A model generated the notes under the pieces. The model was not told the origin of the DNA and made no database searches. It was given only the letters and a program-made list of their open reading frames with translations. A stretch of 64,000 nucleotides of DNA from Pegea sp. RAD2-039 (lineage: Eukaryota; Chordata; Thaliacea; Salpida; Salpidae): positions 744,001-808,000 of the forward strand of contig JAQGEQ010000084.1 in assembly GCA_034620365.1 (NCBI GenBank), in the 5' to 3' direction. Positions 12,617-23,312 of the stretch are shown here, piece by piece. The position numbers and the translations under genes are program-made. How positions within the stretch are numbered: the first letter of the stretch is position 1; every line of letters starts with the position of its first letter.

Positions 12617-13507
12617 AACAATTATAAAGAAGAAATAAGAACACTGTAGAAGTATAGGTAAAAATGATTTATGAATCAAAAATTTAATATACAATAATAA
12701 TATAACAAAACAGAGAAAATAGTGAGAAAACTGGCGGTGTTATAATTCACTTATGGAGAAAATTACTCAAATCATATCTTTCAGCAAAGTTTTGAAATAT
12801 TAGTTGGCTGTGATAATTTCTACAATTTTATAAAGGAATTTTTACATTACTACTTAATAAAATCTGTATTGTTAGTGCGTCTAATCTATTTTGATATTAC
12901 TTTAAAGTTCTTTTAATGTTGCTGTCATTACAGTTAACATACTGTATAATATCGAAAGCAGTTTAAGCGTTAAAAAAGGGTAAAATTACCTTTAATAACA
13001 TTTTATAAACTGAAAGATAGCAAAGAAATGAACACCAAAATAAATCTTAGTTTATTTTTTTTATAAATATAAATTTTATTTTATGGTGTTTTTTTTCATA
13101 AAGGTCTTTTTAGTTTCTACTGAATAAAAGGTAGGTTTGTCATTAGTCCCACATTGTAGGTAAAGTTTTGGAGTTGTAGTAAGAAGGTAGTTTATCGGAT
13201 TAAACGGTTTAGGATCATAATAGATATTTAACATTATAAGTAGTCTAATTTACTTTTTTTTATAATGGTAATATTTAAGCTATTACATGTAATAACTTTT
13301 ATATAATAAATTAGTAAACTTGAAAAAATGTAAAATTTGTATTTATAAACTTATTTTTAAGAAGTATAAATAATTTTTACAACCAATCTTTTATAATTTT
13401 ATTTTTGTGTTTTCTTGTAATTGATAATTTTTATAATCAATTGATGTGTTTCTATAGCTTTTGGATTTATTATTAGATTTTTTTAGAATTATTTTAAGTT
13501 AGTAGGA
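12617..13507. other. Spacer upstream of hypothetical gene
   Basis: Very AT-rich. No exon, RNA gene or repeat was recognised. The promoter of the gene that starts at 13508 should lie in its right-hand part. Confidence 0.4.
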
Positions 13508-14002
13508 ATGAATTCTAAAATTGTTGCAAAAAGTCCGCTTGAAATTCCTGATCAAGGTTTTATGTGCGAATATATTTTACCAAATCTTAATAATATTTTA
13601 TGTAAAGATGACTATTTAAACCTGATGACAACATGTGCACGCTACAAGACACAGTTAAAAACCAATATCAAAAGGGCAATAAATGCTGTGGATAATCTCA
13701 ATGATATTGATTGCTCTTCCATAAAAGATGTTTATAATAAAGACGCTAAAAAATCTTCAGTTCCTTTTGTCAGTAAATTAAAGCGAAGTCATGATCTTAT
13801 TTCAAAAGATATAGATCTAGGCGCTGACTTAAGTCAAAATAAAGTTACTGAAAATAAAAAATTTAAACGTGATAATTTGGAACAGACTTCTGATTTAAAA
13901 GACGAAATTATCAATATGCCATTGTTTAAGCATCTGCAAAAACTTTCGAAACTAGATATTTGCCCAGAATTTTTTAGATTACCAAAACGTTATTTAGATT
14001 AG
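13508..14002 (+). CDS. Uncharacterised 164-aa protein, intronless
   Basis: A single open frame with a plausible ATG. Composition and codon choice are clearly protein-like for this AT-rich genome: K, D, N and L rich, with scattered C. I do not recognise the family. The N-terminal third (residues about 15-65: MCEYILPNLNNIL, then a basic helix with TNIKRAINAVDNL) and the last 30 residues (LFKHLQKLSKLDICPEFFRL then PKRYLD) look folded. The middle (about 75-130) is charged and probably disordered, with KLKRSHDL and KKFKRD as possible nuclear signals. There is no signal peptide or membrane helix. It sits 470 bp upstream of GTSF1 on the same strand. It could be a nuclear or RNA-linked small protein, but that is speculation. 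Confidence 0.6.
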   Translation: MNSKIVAKSPLEIPDQGFMCEYILPNLNNILCKDDYLNLMTTCARYKTQLKTNIKRAINAVDNLNDIDCSSIKDVYNKDAKKSSVPFVSKLKRSHDLISKDIDLGADLSQNKVTENKKFKRDNLEQTSDLKDEIINMPLFKHLQKLSKLDICPEFFRLPKRYLD

Positions 14003-14470
14003 TAAAGCAGAGAGAAGTGACATCTTATTGTTTTGGTGGATTAGTTGCACAATTTGTATTTAGAAGATCCACTTCAAGTAAAATGTTATGAAACTTGAAA
14101 TCTATTGCCACTTATACCTAGCCCAGCTAATTTTTAGAATTATATAACAGAAATTAAATGGTTGTAGATTTTATTTATTTTCTTTTTTTAATTTTATACT
14201 CTCTGCATGACTTTTTATTAGTTTTTTTGTGTATCAAATTTTAAAGAAAAATTAATAATTATTACCTAAAAGCATTGGTTGTAAATTTGTTTATTTTAAA
14301 TAGCTAATTTTTTGAAATAGTTGCTTTGAGAAATATTTCTGTACCTTGCATAAGCTTAGAGTAATTCATTGCCTTTTTTGTGATATTATTTTTTACCTAT
14401 AATACTAAAAAGTTTATGAAAAACTGTTATTTAAAGATTTACAAAGTTCAACTTTAGTAAATATAAACAG
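14003..14470. other. Spacer between hypothetical gene and GTSF1
   Basis: AT-rich. It should hold the 3' UTR of the upstream gene and the promoter of GTSF1. No other signal was seen. Confidence 0.4.
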
Positions 14471-16672
14471 ATGTCAAACTACGTATATTCTGAATCAATA
14501 AGTGAACAGGGTTTCGACGAGTATAAAGTTTGCCCTTTTGATCCATCTCATCGCATTTTGGCTTGCCGTTTTTCAAGACATCTTACAAAATGTAAACAAA
14601 ATTATCCTAACAAAAAATTGGTAAGATTTTGTACTTTTTGAAAATTTTAAATGTTTTAATTGTTTTACCATACTACTTTTCTAATATTTTAACTTCTATT
14701 TTTTCGAATATAAATATATGTTATGATAATATTTTAATGTTAATTGATAAAATAAAAATTTTGAAAATTTTGGTATACATTCACCCATAAGTGGTTAAGT
14801 TCAACATATTTTCTGTCTTATAGCGAACTTGTCCTTTTAATGTTACCCATTTGGTATTGGCTGAGAAATATGATTTGCATATCAAACATTGCAGTGATAA
14901 GGGTCGTTTTGAGGTAAACATTTATGAAGGTATGCAATTATTTTTATTTCTTCTATTTTAATAATTTATTATTTGTCATAAAATTAGTTCACCGTTCTTA
15001 AATAAATGTATAAGAATTTGCTGAGTCTTATTGAAATTATTCTGTCAAAAGTATTTAGAATTATAATCCTTTATAGTATTCAACTTTTATATATATATGT
15101 TTCTTATCTTTTCTAGTTGTTCCAGACTTGAGTTATTTGAAGACATAAATCAAAAAATATCTTTTATAAACTTTTATCAAACTTTTGCCTCCTTTTTCAA
15201 CATCAGCTTGCAGACTCACATTAGTTATAATTAGTACCTAATTAAGTTTGCTGGCACGTTTTCGTTTGCTAGTAGTAACCTCATTAAATTCAAAGATTCT
15301 ACAATTTAGGTTATACTTTTTTAATTTATGGATTGAATACACAAACTTTTTTCTAGAATTATTTCTCGACTAAAAATAATGGAAAATCAGTAAATATTCA
15401 GCGTAAACTTTTCAGTATTTCTTAAGAAACATTTTCCTAGTTTTCTCTATCTTTGATCAGTTGTTGTATATTTCATCAGAAGTTATAAAAAATTAATTGA
15501 GTTTGCAGTAATTGATAGACTTTTGTATAAATCACTTAAATTTATTGTAATTATAAGAACTGTATTCTATAAAGTAAAACTATAATTTTGATTTTCTGAA
15601 ATTGTTGGAATGACATTTTATAGAAAACGCTTTGAAGTTTCGATCCTCTGCTGCTGCTGCTGAACGGTTTGAGAAAGGTTGCTCATCAAGTCAGGTAAAG
15701 AATGCTTTTTTTCAAATCAGTATCACTTATCTAATTTTTGTTTTGTAGATTTCTGCTGGCTCACTGGCTCGTACAGAAAACTTTACCCATGGTACTTCGA
15801 ATGAGTGCGTTTTTACCTCTTTTTTACCGCTTTTTAAATGTTTCTGTTTTCAAATATACTATCAAATAGTGATTACAGATGTTTTGATAGCTAGTGAAAC
15901 CTTAAATGTTTTAAAACCTGTTTTCAGAATATATCTAAAACAGCTTTTGTTTGCATAATTATATATTTCTGTTAAACAGAAAACCTCGTAAATAATGTAA
16001 TGATAAGTATTAAATTTTATCATAAAAGTTATGTTTTAAATGATGAATTCTATCTGGGTTAGAATTAAATTTATCTTTCAATCAAATATACCAGTTGGTG
16101 TGATAATGATTTTTTGTTTGAAACTAACTCAAATAGTTTGATCTTAAAAATCTTCTGAGACTTAACTGAAGACTAAATCATTTTTATGCAAAGCATATCA
16201 TCAAGATAATACTGATAATGCGAGTCTTCAGCACCCACAACCAGAACACGTGACTTGTCTGGACTATTTCAATCCATCTCTAGTTGTCACCTTGTAATAA
16301 AAATATTCACAAAAAATTCATAGAAAATCACTGATTAACTTAATTATTTGTTGTTGGTAACAGCAAAAAGCAAGTCTGATTCTATCGTAACTTTTATAAA
16401 TTGTTTCACGAAAATACTTTTTATCTTAATTATTAAAAGTTAATTTGCTTTTTTATTTAGATGTTCAGAAGAACAGAGTTTTAAAAAAGTCCGTCTGCCT
16501 CGTTTCGATTTTTCTCCAGCTAACTGCATCAGCAAAAAGTCCGACACTACATCTGATTCTGGGTTCGAATACTTTGCAATCAATACGTGTTGGTTATTAG
16601 AAGTAATTATTTTGCAGATTCTCTGCTAAAGAAGCGAATACTTCTACCGACGACTCACCATTGTGGAACTAG
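14471..16672 (+). CDS. GTSF1: Gametocyte-specific factor 1-like protein (two CHHC zinc fingers)
   Basis: Six exons: 14471-14620, 14824-14929, 15624-15694, 15749-15804, 16461-16586, 16618-16672. Phases join to give 187 aa (human GTSF1 is 167). Two U11-48K-type CHHC fingers lie at residues 21-41 (C-x5-H-x9-H-x3-C, CPFDPSH...HLTKC) and 53-73 (CPFNVTH...HIKHC). That tandem layout near the N-terminus is the hallmark of GTSF1/Asterix, an RNA-binding cofactor that stimulates PIWI slicing or PIWI-directed silencing in the germline. The C-terminal tail is variable in this family. Here it is Ser-rich with an alanine run, and its last residues are PLWN, where a Trp could contact PIWI (inference). The last intron would be only 31 bp; if it is not spliced, the protein ends in a different 17-residue tail at a stop near 16628. 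Confidence 0.85.
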
Positions 16673-17884
16673 GTTAAAGAAAAAGTTGAGTCAAGAGAAG
16701 TTTTGTGAAGATCGTAGTTGTTGATGATCTTGAAAAGACTTTTTTTATTTTCTTGTGCGTGTGACGTTGCTACTTAAAGTTGATAAAAAAATGCAGTAAA
16801 CCCAAGAATCGACCGTTTTAAAGTTTGAGTCACTACTAAGTGGTCTGCAGTAAATTATATGGCAAGCCTGGACAGGACTTGTTTGTATCGTTTTTAATTT
16901 ATCTTTTCAGTAAATATTTGCTGTAAATGTTAATCAACTGCTTTTAGATTTTCCACCAGTTTCCATCTACAGGTGTCTTCTGTAAAATTGTCACAAACAA
17001 GCTAACAAGCCAACTTAATCATTAACTTAAGAAATAGTTTCTCAATTTATAGATAAATATCATTTTCACGGTTTCTTATCTACATTTTTTCAGAACACAA
17101 ATTTATGAAAACTAGATTTTAGTGGTAGAAACTGAGTCTCACTCGTATAGAATTAATTTGGTTTTTTGAGGAAGCCTATTGAGAAATATTTAATTATTCC
17201 TAAAATGGCGTTTTAATCTCAGTTTGATTTTATGAAAAAAAAAGCTTTATTTTAAAGAAACTTCATTTATTTAATTTTAAATATAATTTATCATTATATT
17301 GAAGTTAGTTAATTGAATCAAGACTGTGTTGCCTACAAAGCGTCCCATTTCCTAAGATTCTGTCAAATGAGGTTTAGTTAGAGTAAAATATCTTCCAATA
17401 TTTTCTTTACTCCTTGCTATTTAATCTGAAAAATATTGTTTTATTCATCTAATTTTTGTTATTGTATTATAGATAAAATATTCTAGAATATTTTGCTTGT
17501 ACTAATATCAACACTTGATCTATAAATTTTTAAATCAAAAATACAAATTAAAAAGTTTGTCAATTAGATAATACTATAATTAGATATCATTTAATAACTT
17601 AGTTTAATAACATTTATTTTACATAACTTTCTAGTAAGTACAAGTATTTTGTTTCATTCTAATTCTATAGTTGGAATCATTGAAGTTATTCGATATTTTA
17701 AATGATAAGTGATTTGATCAATTAATAACTTGTGTATTTTCATACTGATAGACTATTTAGGTTTGAAAATATTAAACAATCAAGTAGATTCAAATAAGAA
17801 CTGTGTATTACTATAATTTCAAACTACTTTTGATGCTTATGAAAATATCAATTATATTATAGATCTATCAATAAATAAGCTATT
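16673..17884. other. Spacer between GTSF1 and Fringe
   Basis: AT-rich, with many short homopolymer runs. No exon, repeat or RNA gene was recognised. Confidence 0.4.
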
Positions 17885-18865
17885 ATGGTAATAACAAGGA
17901 TAATCGGTGGAAATAAATTACGATTTGTGGTTACATTTGTTGTTGCTTATTGTTTGATAACTTCTATTATAAACACTAAATACAATTCTACAAAACAAGA
18001 ATACAGTCCAGATAAAAGTTTTAATCAGTTTTCCATTGTACCACCACAAAGAAGAAAGGGTAAAAAAGAACTCAGCTTACATGATATTACTCACACAATT
18101 AAAACAAGCAAACAATTTCATAATACTAGAGCAGAAGTGATCGTGTTGACTTGGTTTCAGAAAGTTGCAAATCAAACTTACTTTATAACTGACCAAGAAG
18201 GTTTACATATGCAAATCAAGACTAATGGACATCTTGTTGTCACTCCTTGTCTCAAAGACTATACACCAAATGGTTTGAATTGTAAAATAGGGTTTGAATT
18301 TGATACTTACATCGGGAATGAGGCTAAGTGGTGGTGCCACTGGGATGATGATAATTATGTTAACGTCAACGAGCTTGTCAAGCTGTTAGATAATTTTGAT
18401 CCTAAAGATTTTTGGTGTATTGGAAGAGCAAGTCTTGACCATCCAGTTAAAGTTGGTTCAAATGGTAAGGAAAACAGCTTTTGGTTTCCTCATGGAGGCT
18501 GTGGTTTCTGTATCAGTCAAGCACTCATCCAAGCGATGAAACAATTTGCTGCAAATGGTAAACTTTTAAAGTTAGGATCGAAACTAAATACAAATGATGA
18601 TGTAACCATAGGATTTATTGTAAATTATCTGCTAGGTGTTCCTTTTACAGAATCACAACTTTTTAATTCACATTACCATTATGATTATTTGATGAAAATT
18701 CCTCCAGAAAATATTACAAAACAAGTAAGTTTGAGTTATTCGGGTGAGAAAACTAGAATACAATTAGAACAAGGAAATTCAGTTTTCACATCAGAACAAG
18801 ATCCAACACGTTTTTTCTCTCTTCATTGTCTCATATATCCCGATACAACCTTTTGCAACAAATAG
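17885..18865 (+). CDS. fng: Fringe, O-fucosylpeptide beta-1,3-N-acetylglucosaminyltransferase
   Basis: An intronless 326-aa ORF, the usual Fringe size. Fringe adds GlcNAc to O-fucose on Notch EGF repeats in the Golgi and so tunes Delta versus Serrate/Jagged signalling. Visible features: a type II anchor at about residues 12-30; IKTSKQFHNTR at 72-82 followed by TWFQK and QTYFITD; the metal-binding DDD at 154-156 within WCHWDDDNYVN; LGR-like IGRASLDHP at 179-187; GGCGFCIS at 204-211; the NDDVTIGF block at 238-245 that carries the expected catalytic Asp; and SEQDPTRFFSLHC with YPDT near the C-terminus. Every catalytic block is intact, so it should be active. Animal Fringe genes usually have introns. 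Their absence, with no visible poly-A tail or flanking repeat, suggests an old retrogene or intron loss. Confidence 0.93.
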   Translation: MVITRIIGGNKLRFVVTFVVAYCLITSIINTKYNSTKQEYSPDKSFNQFSIVPPQRRKGKKELSLHDITHTIKTSKQFHNTRAEVIVLTWFQKVANQTYFITDQEGLHMQIKTNGHLVVTPCLKDYTPNGLNCKIGFEFDTYIGNEAKWWCHWDDDNYVNVNELVKLLDNFDPKDFWCIGRASLDHPVKVGSNGKENSFWFPHGGCGFCISQALIQAMKQFAANGKLLKLGSKLNTNDDVTIGFIVNYLLGVPFTESQLFNSHYHYDYLMKIPPENITKQVSLSYSGEKTRIQLEQGNSVFTSEQDPTRFFSLHCLIYPDTTFCNK

Positions 18866-19284
18866 TTTTAATCATGTCAAAATTCATAGTTGCAATACTT
18901 GTAAGTTATTATATTCGAAACCAACTTTTATGATATTCATTAAAGTTATCAAACTTTACAGTTTTTAAAACCTTAATTAATAGTTGACTCAACGAAATAA
19001 TTTGTCATATAAAAACAAATGTTTACTTAAATGATAACAGCTTTGTTGCCAGAACAAACAGAAATAACATTTTCATAAAAAATTAATAAAAGCTACCATC
19101 TTTTTTAATTAATACCAAGAGAAGTTTTGTTTACAATAATATTAAATACTGTTTTAACCGAAAGTTTATTTCAAATGTTGTTATCGGTTTCACCACAAAT
19201 TATTGTTATGCAATTCTCTACAAAGCTCGAAGCTTCTCAACTCAATTGTAATTAATTGATAAAAAAGAACACCCTTCATCTACA
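18866..19284. other. Spacer downstream of Fringe
   Basis: AT-rich, presumed Fringe 3' UTR followed by spacer. Nothing else was recognised. Confidence 0.4.
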
Positions 19285-19560
19285 GAGGCTTCGTCCGCAG
19301 TACACTGTTGTACGCCAGTGAAACTTGGAGTTTGTCGAAGGCTGGAAAAACTTGGACTAACAACAAATTTAATAATAATCTTAATACCTTCCATTTTCGT
19401 TGTCGTCATCGTATCTTACGTTTAAGTTTATTTATTCAACCAATGGCTGCGAGTGACAAATTCAATAGCTGTTATAGTGGACAAAAACCAAATATTATAA
19501 GTAAAGAGGTAATTGGAAGGTTTTGGGTATCACAATTTAAGATTAATACAGAAAGAATTG
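19285..19560 (+). mobile_element. LINE reverse-transcriptase C-terminal fragment
   Basis: The plus-strand translation contains STLLYASETWSLSKA near 19300-19345 and FHFRCRHRILRL near 19391-19426. This is the typical block after the RT core of many non-LTR elements (LLYGSETW...RCLRRIL). The following stretch, 19444-19549, is shared with 12451-12543, so that segment is probably the 3' end of the same family. The fragment is too short to assign a clade. Confidence 0.6.
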
Positions 19561-21319
19561 AAAAACTCTAGAAGCATAAGTAAAACGTAAAACGTAAATT
19601 ATAAATTAAAAATTTAATAAACTTGAATTTAAAAAGCTGTTACTCCACTGGGTGTTCTTAAAGTTTGTTGAGCGGTTTAGTTTTGATTGAAGAACCTCTG
19701 AGGACTTTTTAAAAATTACGATCTGTCAAGTTAAGATAGCAAAAAGCTATTAACAATTTCTATTAGTAATAGAAAATGAGAGAAAGGGGTCGATATAACA
19801 AAGATTTAATACTTAGCTTATAGAGAGTCTTCGTATGAGAAAGAGATATGCCACATCTAAGGAAAGTCTTCCTGGTGAATGATCTTTGGAGACAGCCATC
19901 TTATAATATCTTTCTTAAGGTGAGGACTCTTTACGGAAGAGTTGAACTTTAATTTAGGACGCATGTATTTAGATGAAGAGCTTTAACAGAGTTCATTTAT
20001 TTCTTGTCTTAAAAGATTTGAAAACTTTATATGAAGTTAATGACCCAAAACTTTTTCTCCGAATCTAAACTTTTAGGTAAACTTATTTTAACGACGCTCG
20101 GCAAAATTAAAGAACTAAATAAGACAAATTTAATTTTTTTCTAATTTGCAGTTTAAGATAAGTTTACCTTAAATTTTAGTTTCAGAGTGTGCCTATAATC
20201 GTACTGAGATGGTATGAGATTCTGTTCACTTTGTTGATAAATAGTGCCACTATGGTGGCTTCATAAGAAGCAAGGGCATGAAAGTAAACCCAGAGAGAAA
20301 AACAGAAATCTTTTAACAAAATTGTTCATCAGGCCGTGTCTCCAAATATCGGATTTTGAGAAGGTTCTTTAGGGCACGCTACTCTATATTGTTATTAAAC
20401 CAGATGCATAAAAAAAGCATTTTATCGAACATACGCCTTAAAAAGCCTTATAGCGCTGGTGGGGGATTATGACATATGAAAGTCATGGCTCGGCATTCTA
20501 TCTGTATCTGACAGCAAAAAAAAACTAGATCTATTTTTCTTATTGACCAAAACATAACCAAAAAACTTGATAAAAAAGTTATTTAGGCTTTTCCATCGTT
20601 AAAGGAATACTAGGATAATGGTAGGCTTTTAACATATTAGTTTTCAATTTTAGAAATATATTAAATAAAGTTTTTGCAAAGCTCAGTTAGTTATATATCA
20701 AGTTTCTTAACAAGTAAAATTGTTTTCTAATTGCTTTTGAATGAATCCTTTTATTTTTTCTGGTTTGTTTTATCTAATTTTCTCAAATTCAATGTTAATT
20801 CAGTTTGTTCACACAACACCGTAAAGAAAGCTGGACAATGAAAAAAAACTTAAAATTTACAATGCATTTTTTTTTGTATAAGCGATTGTAATTCTTTAAA
20901 CTAAAACGGTTTTAAACTACTTTTAGCACAGTTATGAAAATTTCTACTAATACAAGTAAACAAAAATCATAAGACGCATAAGCAACTATTAAAATCTTTA
21001 AAGTATGTGTAACTTATTCAAGTATACTTTTATTTTAAGTTTTTATATTTTAAATATCAACATTATACTATTTTTAATATTATAATATATATAGTTAATA
21101 TGATATTTAATATATATATCAATGTGTGAATGGCCGTGTGTGAGGTTGATAAACCAATTCTGAACATATAATTTGTGTGGTGGGTTCATTTTAAGTCTTT
21201 AAAGATGGAGAGTCTTTAGTAACTTGAAATCGAGAAATTTTATTGTTGCCTACATAAAGTAAGTTTATGTTGAGTTGCAGCTGAAAGTTTTACTTATTGA
21301 CAGATATAAACATTTGTCG
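19561..21319. other. Spacer with possible decayed LINE
   Basis: Mostly AT-rich. Around 20225-20345 (+) the composition is more balanced, and a broken frame gives MKVNPERKTEIF, resembling the KINPEKTEI block that follows YADD in non-LTR reverse transcriptases. That supports only a weak call of LINE debris. 20430-20520 is also less AT-rich and unexplained. An AT microsatellite lies at about 21080-21120. Confidence 0.35.
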
Positions 21320-21750
21320 GTTCAGTTATCTCAATTGAAGCCACTGTTTGGTGAATTCCAAAGAAGGTTGAAGAGTAATTGATTTAGTACCAAAAAGTTT
21401 GGCATCGTTAGCAAAAGGTGTTAAGATTCCAGAACCATTTAGGGATTCAGAACTGTCTGTAATGTCATTGTTATAAATATTGAAAAGAAGAGGGCCAATA
21501 ATGATGCCTTGGGGAACACCACTGAAAACCTCAAGAAAGCTCAAAGAAGTTTTATTATTTATGACTTGTTGTTGTCGATCTTAAAGAAATTGCTCAATCC
21601 AAGAGATGATAGTTATTAATTTTAAACTATCTGAGAGTTTTTACAAATATAGAATGTGAAACTGAGTCAAGGACTCTGTGAATGTCTGCATAGATGATGT
21701 TGATTGTTAAGTTATTTACTGAAGGATATAGCCATTGATGAAGACAAGAT
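21320..21750 (-). mobile_element. Fragment of a second, divergent non-LTR reverse transcriptase
   Basis: Minus-strand codons give SGVPQGIIIGPLLFNIYNND (RT motif 4 region) and then FANDAKLFGT, which corresponds to the YADD motif with the first two residues altered. Upstream on the same strand, around 21640-21720, is a degraded IIYADIHRVLDSVSH block. The sequence differs clearly from the CR1-type copies in this window. The plus-strand LINE copy E begins at 21757, directly beside it. Confidence 0.65.
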
Positions 21751-21756
21751 AACAGC

Positions 21757-23312
21757 TGGAAGAAAGCTATCATTACTCCAATTCATAAAAAGGGTCCCAG
21801 AAACACCGCACTTAACTGCAGACCAGTTTCGCTGACTTCAGTTATCTGCAGAACGCATATCATTCACAATCATATGACCAGTAATTTGATGGAGCACCAT
21901 CTAATATCTGATGTCCAGCATGGCTTTGTGAAACGGAGATCTTCCCTGACTCAACATCTCACTTTTTTTAATGAGCTTACAGCCCATTATGAAAGTAATA
22001 CTCCTTCTGACATCATATATCTCGATTTTGCTAAAGTATTTGATTCTGTCCCACACACTAAGCTCGTTACTGTATTAAAATACTTAAAAATCAACAGCTT
22101 TATCTTACAGTGGATTGAAGATTACTTATCAGGTAGAATCCAACAAACTCGTGTAGAAAGATCTTTATTTACTTCTAGTCAAACCACTAGTGGTGTTCCT
22201 CAGGGTTCTGTTCTGGGTCCCCTTCTCTTTTTAATTTTCGTTGAAGACCTCATCAGAAGATTAGTAGCAGTAGATGATGTCAGTGTGTTTATGTATGCAG
22301 ATGATATCAAGCTATTATCTTGTAATCCTTCATAACTTCAAACTGCACTACACACTGTAGAAAACTGATGTATGAATTGAGAGCTAAGAATCCAGCCCAC
22401 AAAGTCTGAACTTATAACTTTTTCTCGTAAACCAGCTGCAAATTCCTTGAACCAATACTTCATCAATAGATTTATTATTCAACAAATATCTTCGGTCCTA
22501 GACCTTGGCATTACCCTATCATCTGACTTTAAATGGCGCAATTATATTCCCAAAATCTTTAGAAAATCAATCAACTTTGCCTTCCTTATTATAAAGACCT
22601 TTAATTCTAAGGATCCATACTTCTTTATCAATCTTTTCAAATTGTTCGTACGTCCAATTCTTGAATACAATGTCAGTGCATGGATGCCATATCAAGTTAG
22701 TGATATCAAAAAAACCGAATCTGTTCAGGCCACATTTACGAGATTAGTATGCAGGAAACTTAATATTAAATATGATAGTTATAAACATCGCCTCAGCTTC
22801 TTAAATTTAGATGCTTTGGAAATTCGACGGATTAAATACGACTTAATTCTTATTTTTTAAATTATCCATAATTTAATTGACCTTAAATTCGTTACTTTCT
22901 TTTCATTAGTCCTTCCCTCAAGTTATATCAGCTCAAACGACACACATTACACCTTAATAACTCCATATCGCCTGGTACATTAATCAAAACGAATTTTTTC
23001 TCATACCGCACAATTAGTACATGGAATCAGCTGCCATCAGACATGGTCATGTCAGAATCACTGGTGTTGTTCAAGCAGAAGTTGGACCGTTTTAACATTG
23101 TCATTACTAAACTGTGAATTTTTTTCTTTTTTATATTATTAACATTCTATGTAATTGTTCACTGTTATATGCTTTGAGGACTACCGAAATGTCATATGTT
23201 ACATATTTTTGCTTTCTATATTTCTAACTTAATAGATGTCATTTGTGAGAATGTGTGTTAGCGAGAGGTGTTCTATTCAGACACCCTCCTTCGCATTTAT
23301 TGTAATAAATAA
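21757..23312 (+). mobile_element. 5'-truncated CR1/L2/Jockey-type LINE, copy E, with YADD core
   Basis: It starts abruptly inside the RT domain (KKAIITPIHKKGP region) and runs to the shared 3' tail ending TTATTGTAATAAATAAA at about 23312. RT blocks are visible: DIIYLDFAKVFDSVPH, SGVPQGSVLGPLLF and MYADDIKLL. It then has FKWRNYI and RPILEYNVSAWMPYQVSD. Stops at about 22333 and 22858, plus a frame break, inactivate it. Of the copies here it is the one that keeps both the VPQGS and YADD blocks legible in one frame. The 3' tail block (GAGAATGTGTGTTAGCGAGA) is the family signature. Confidence 0.85.
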
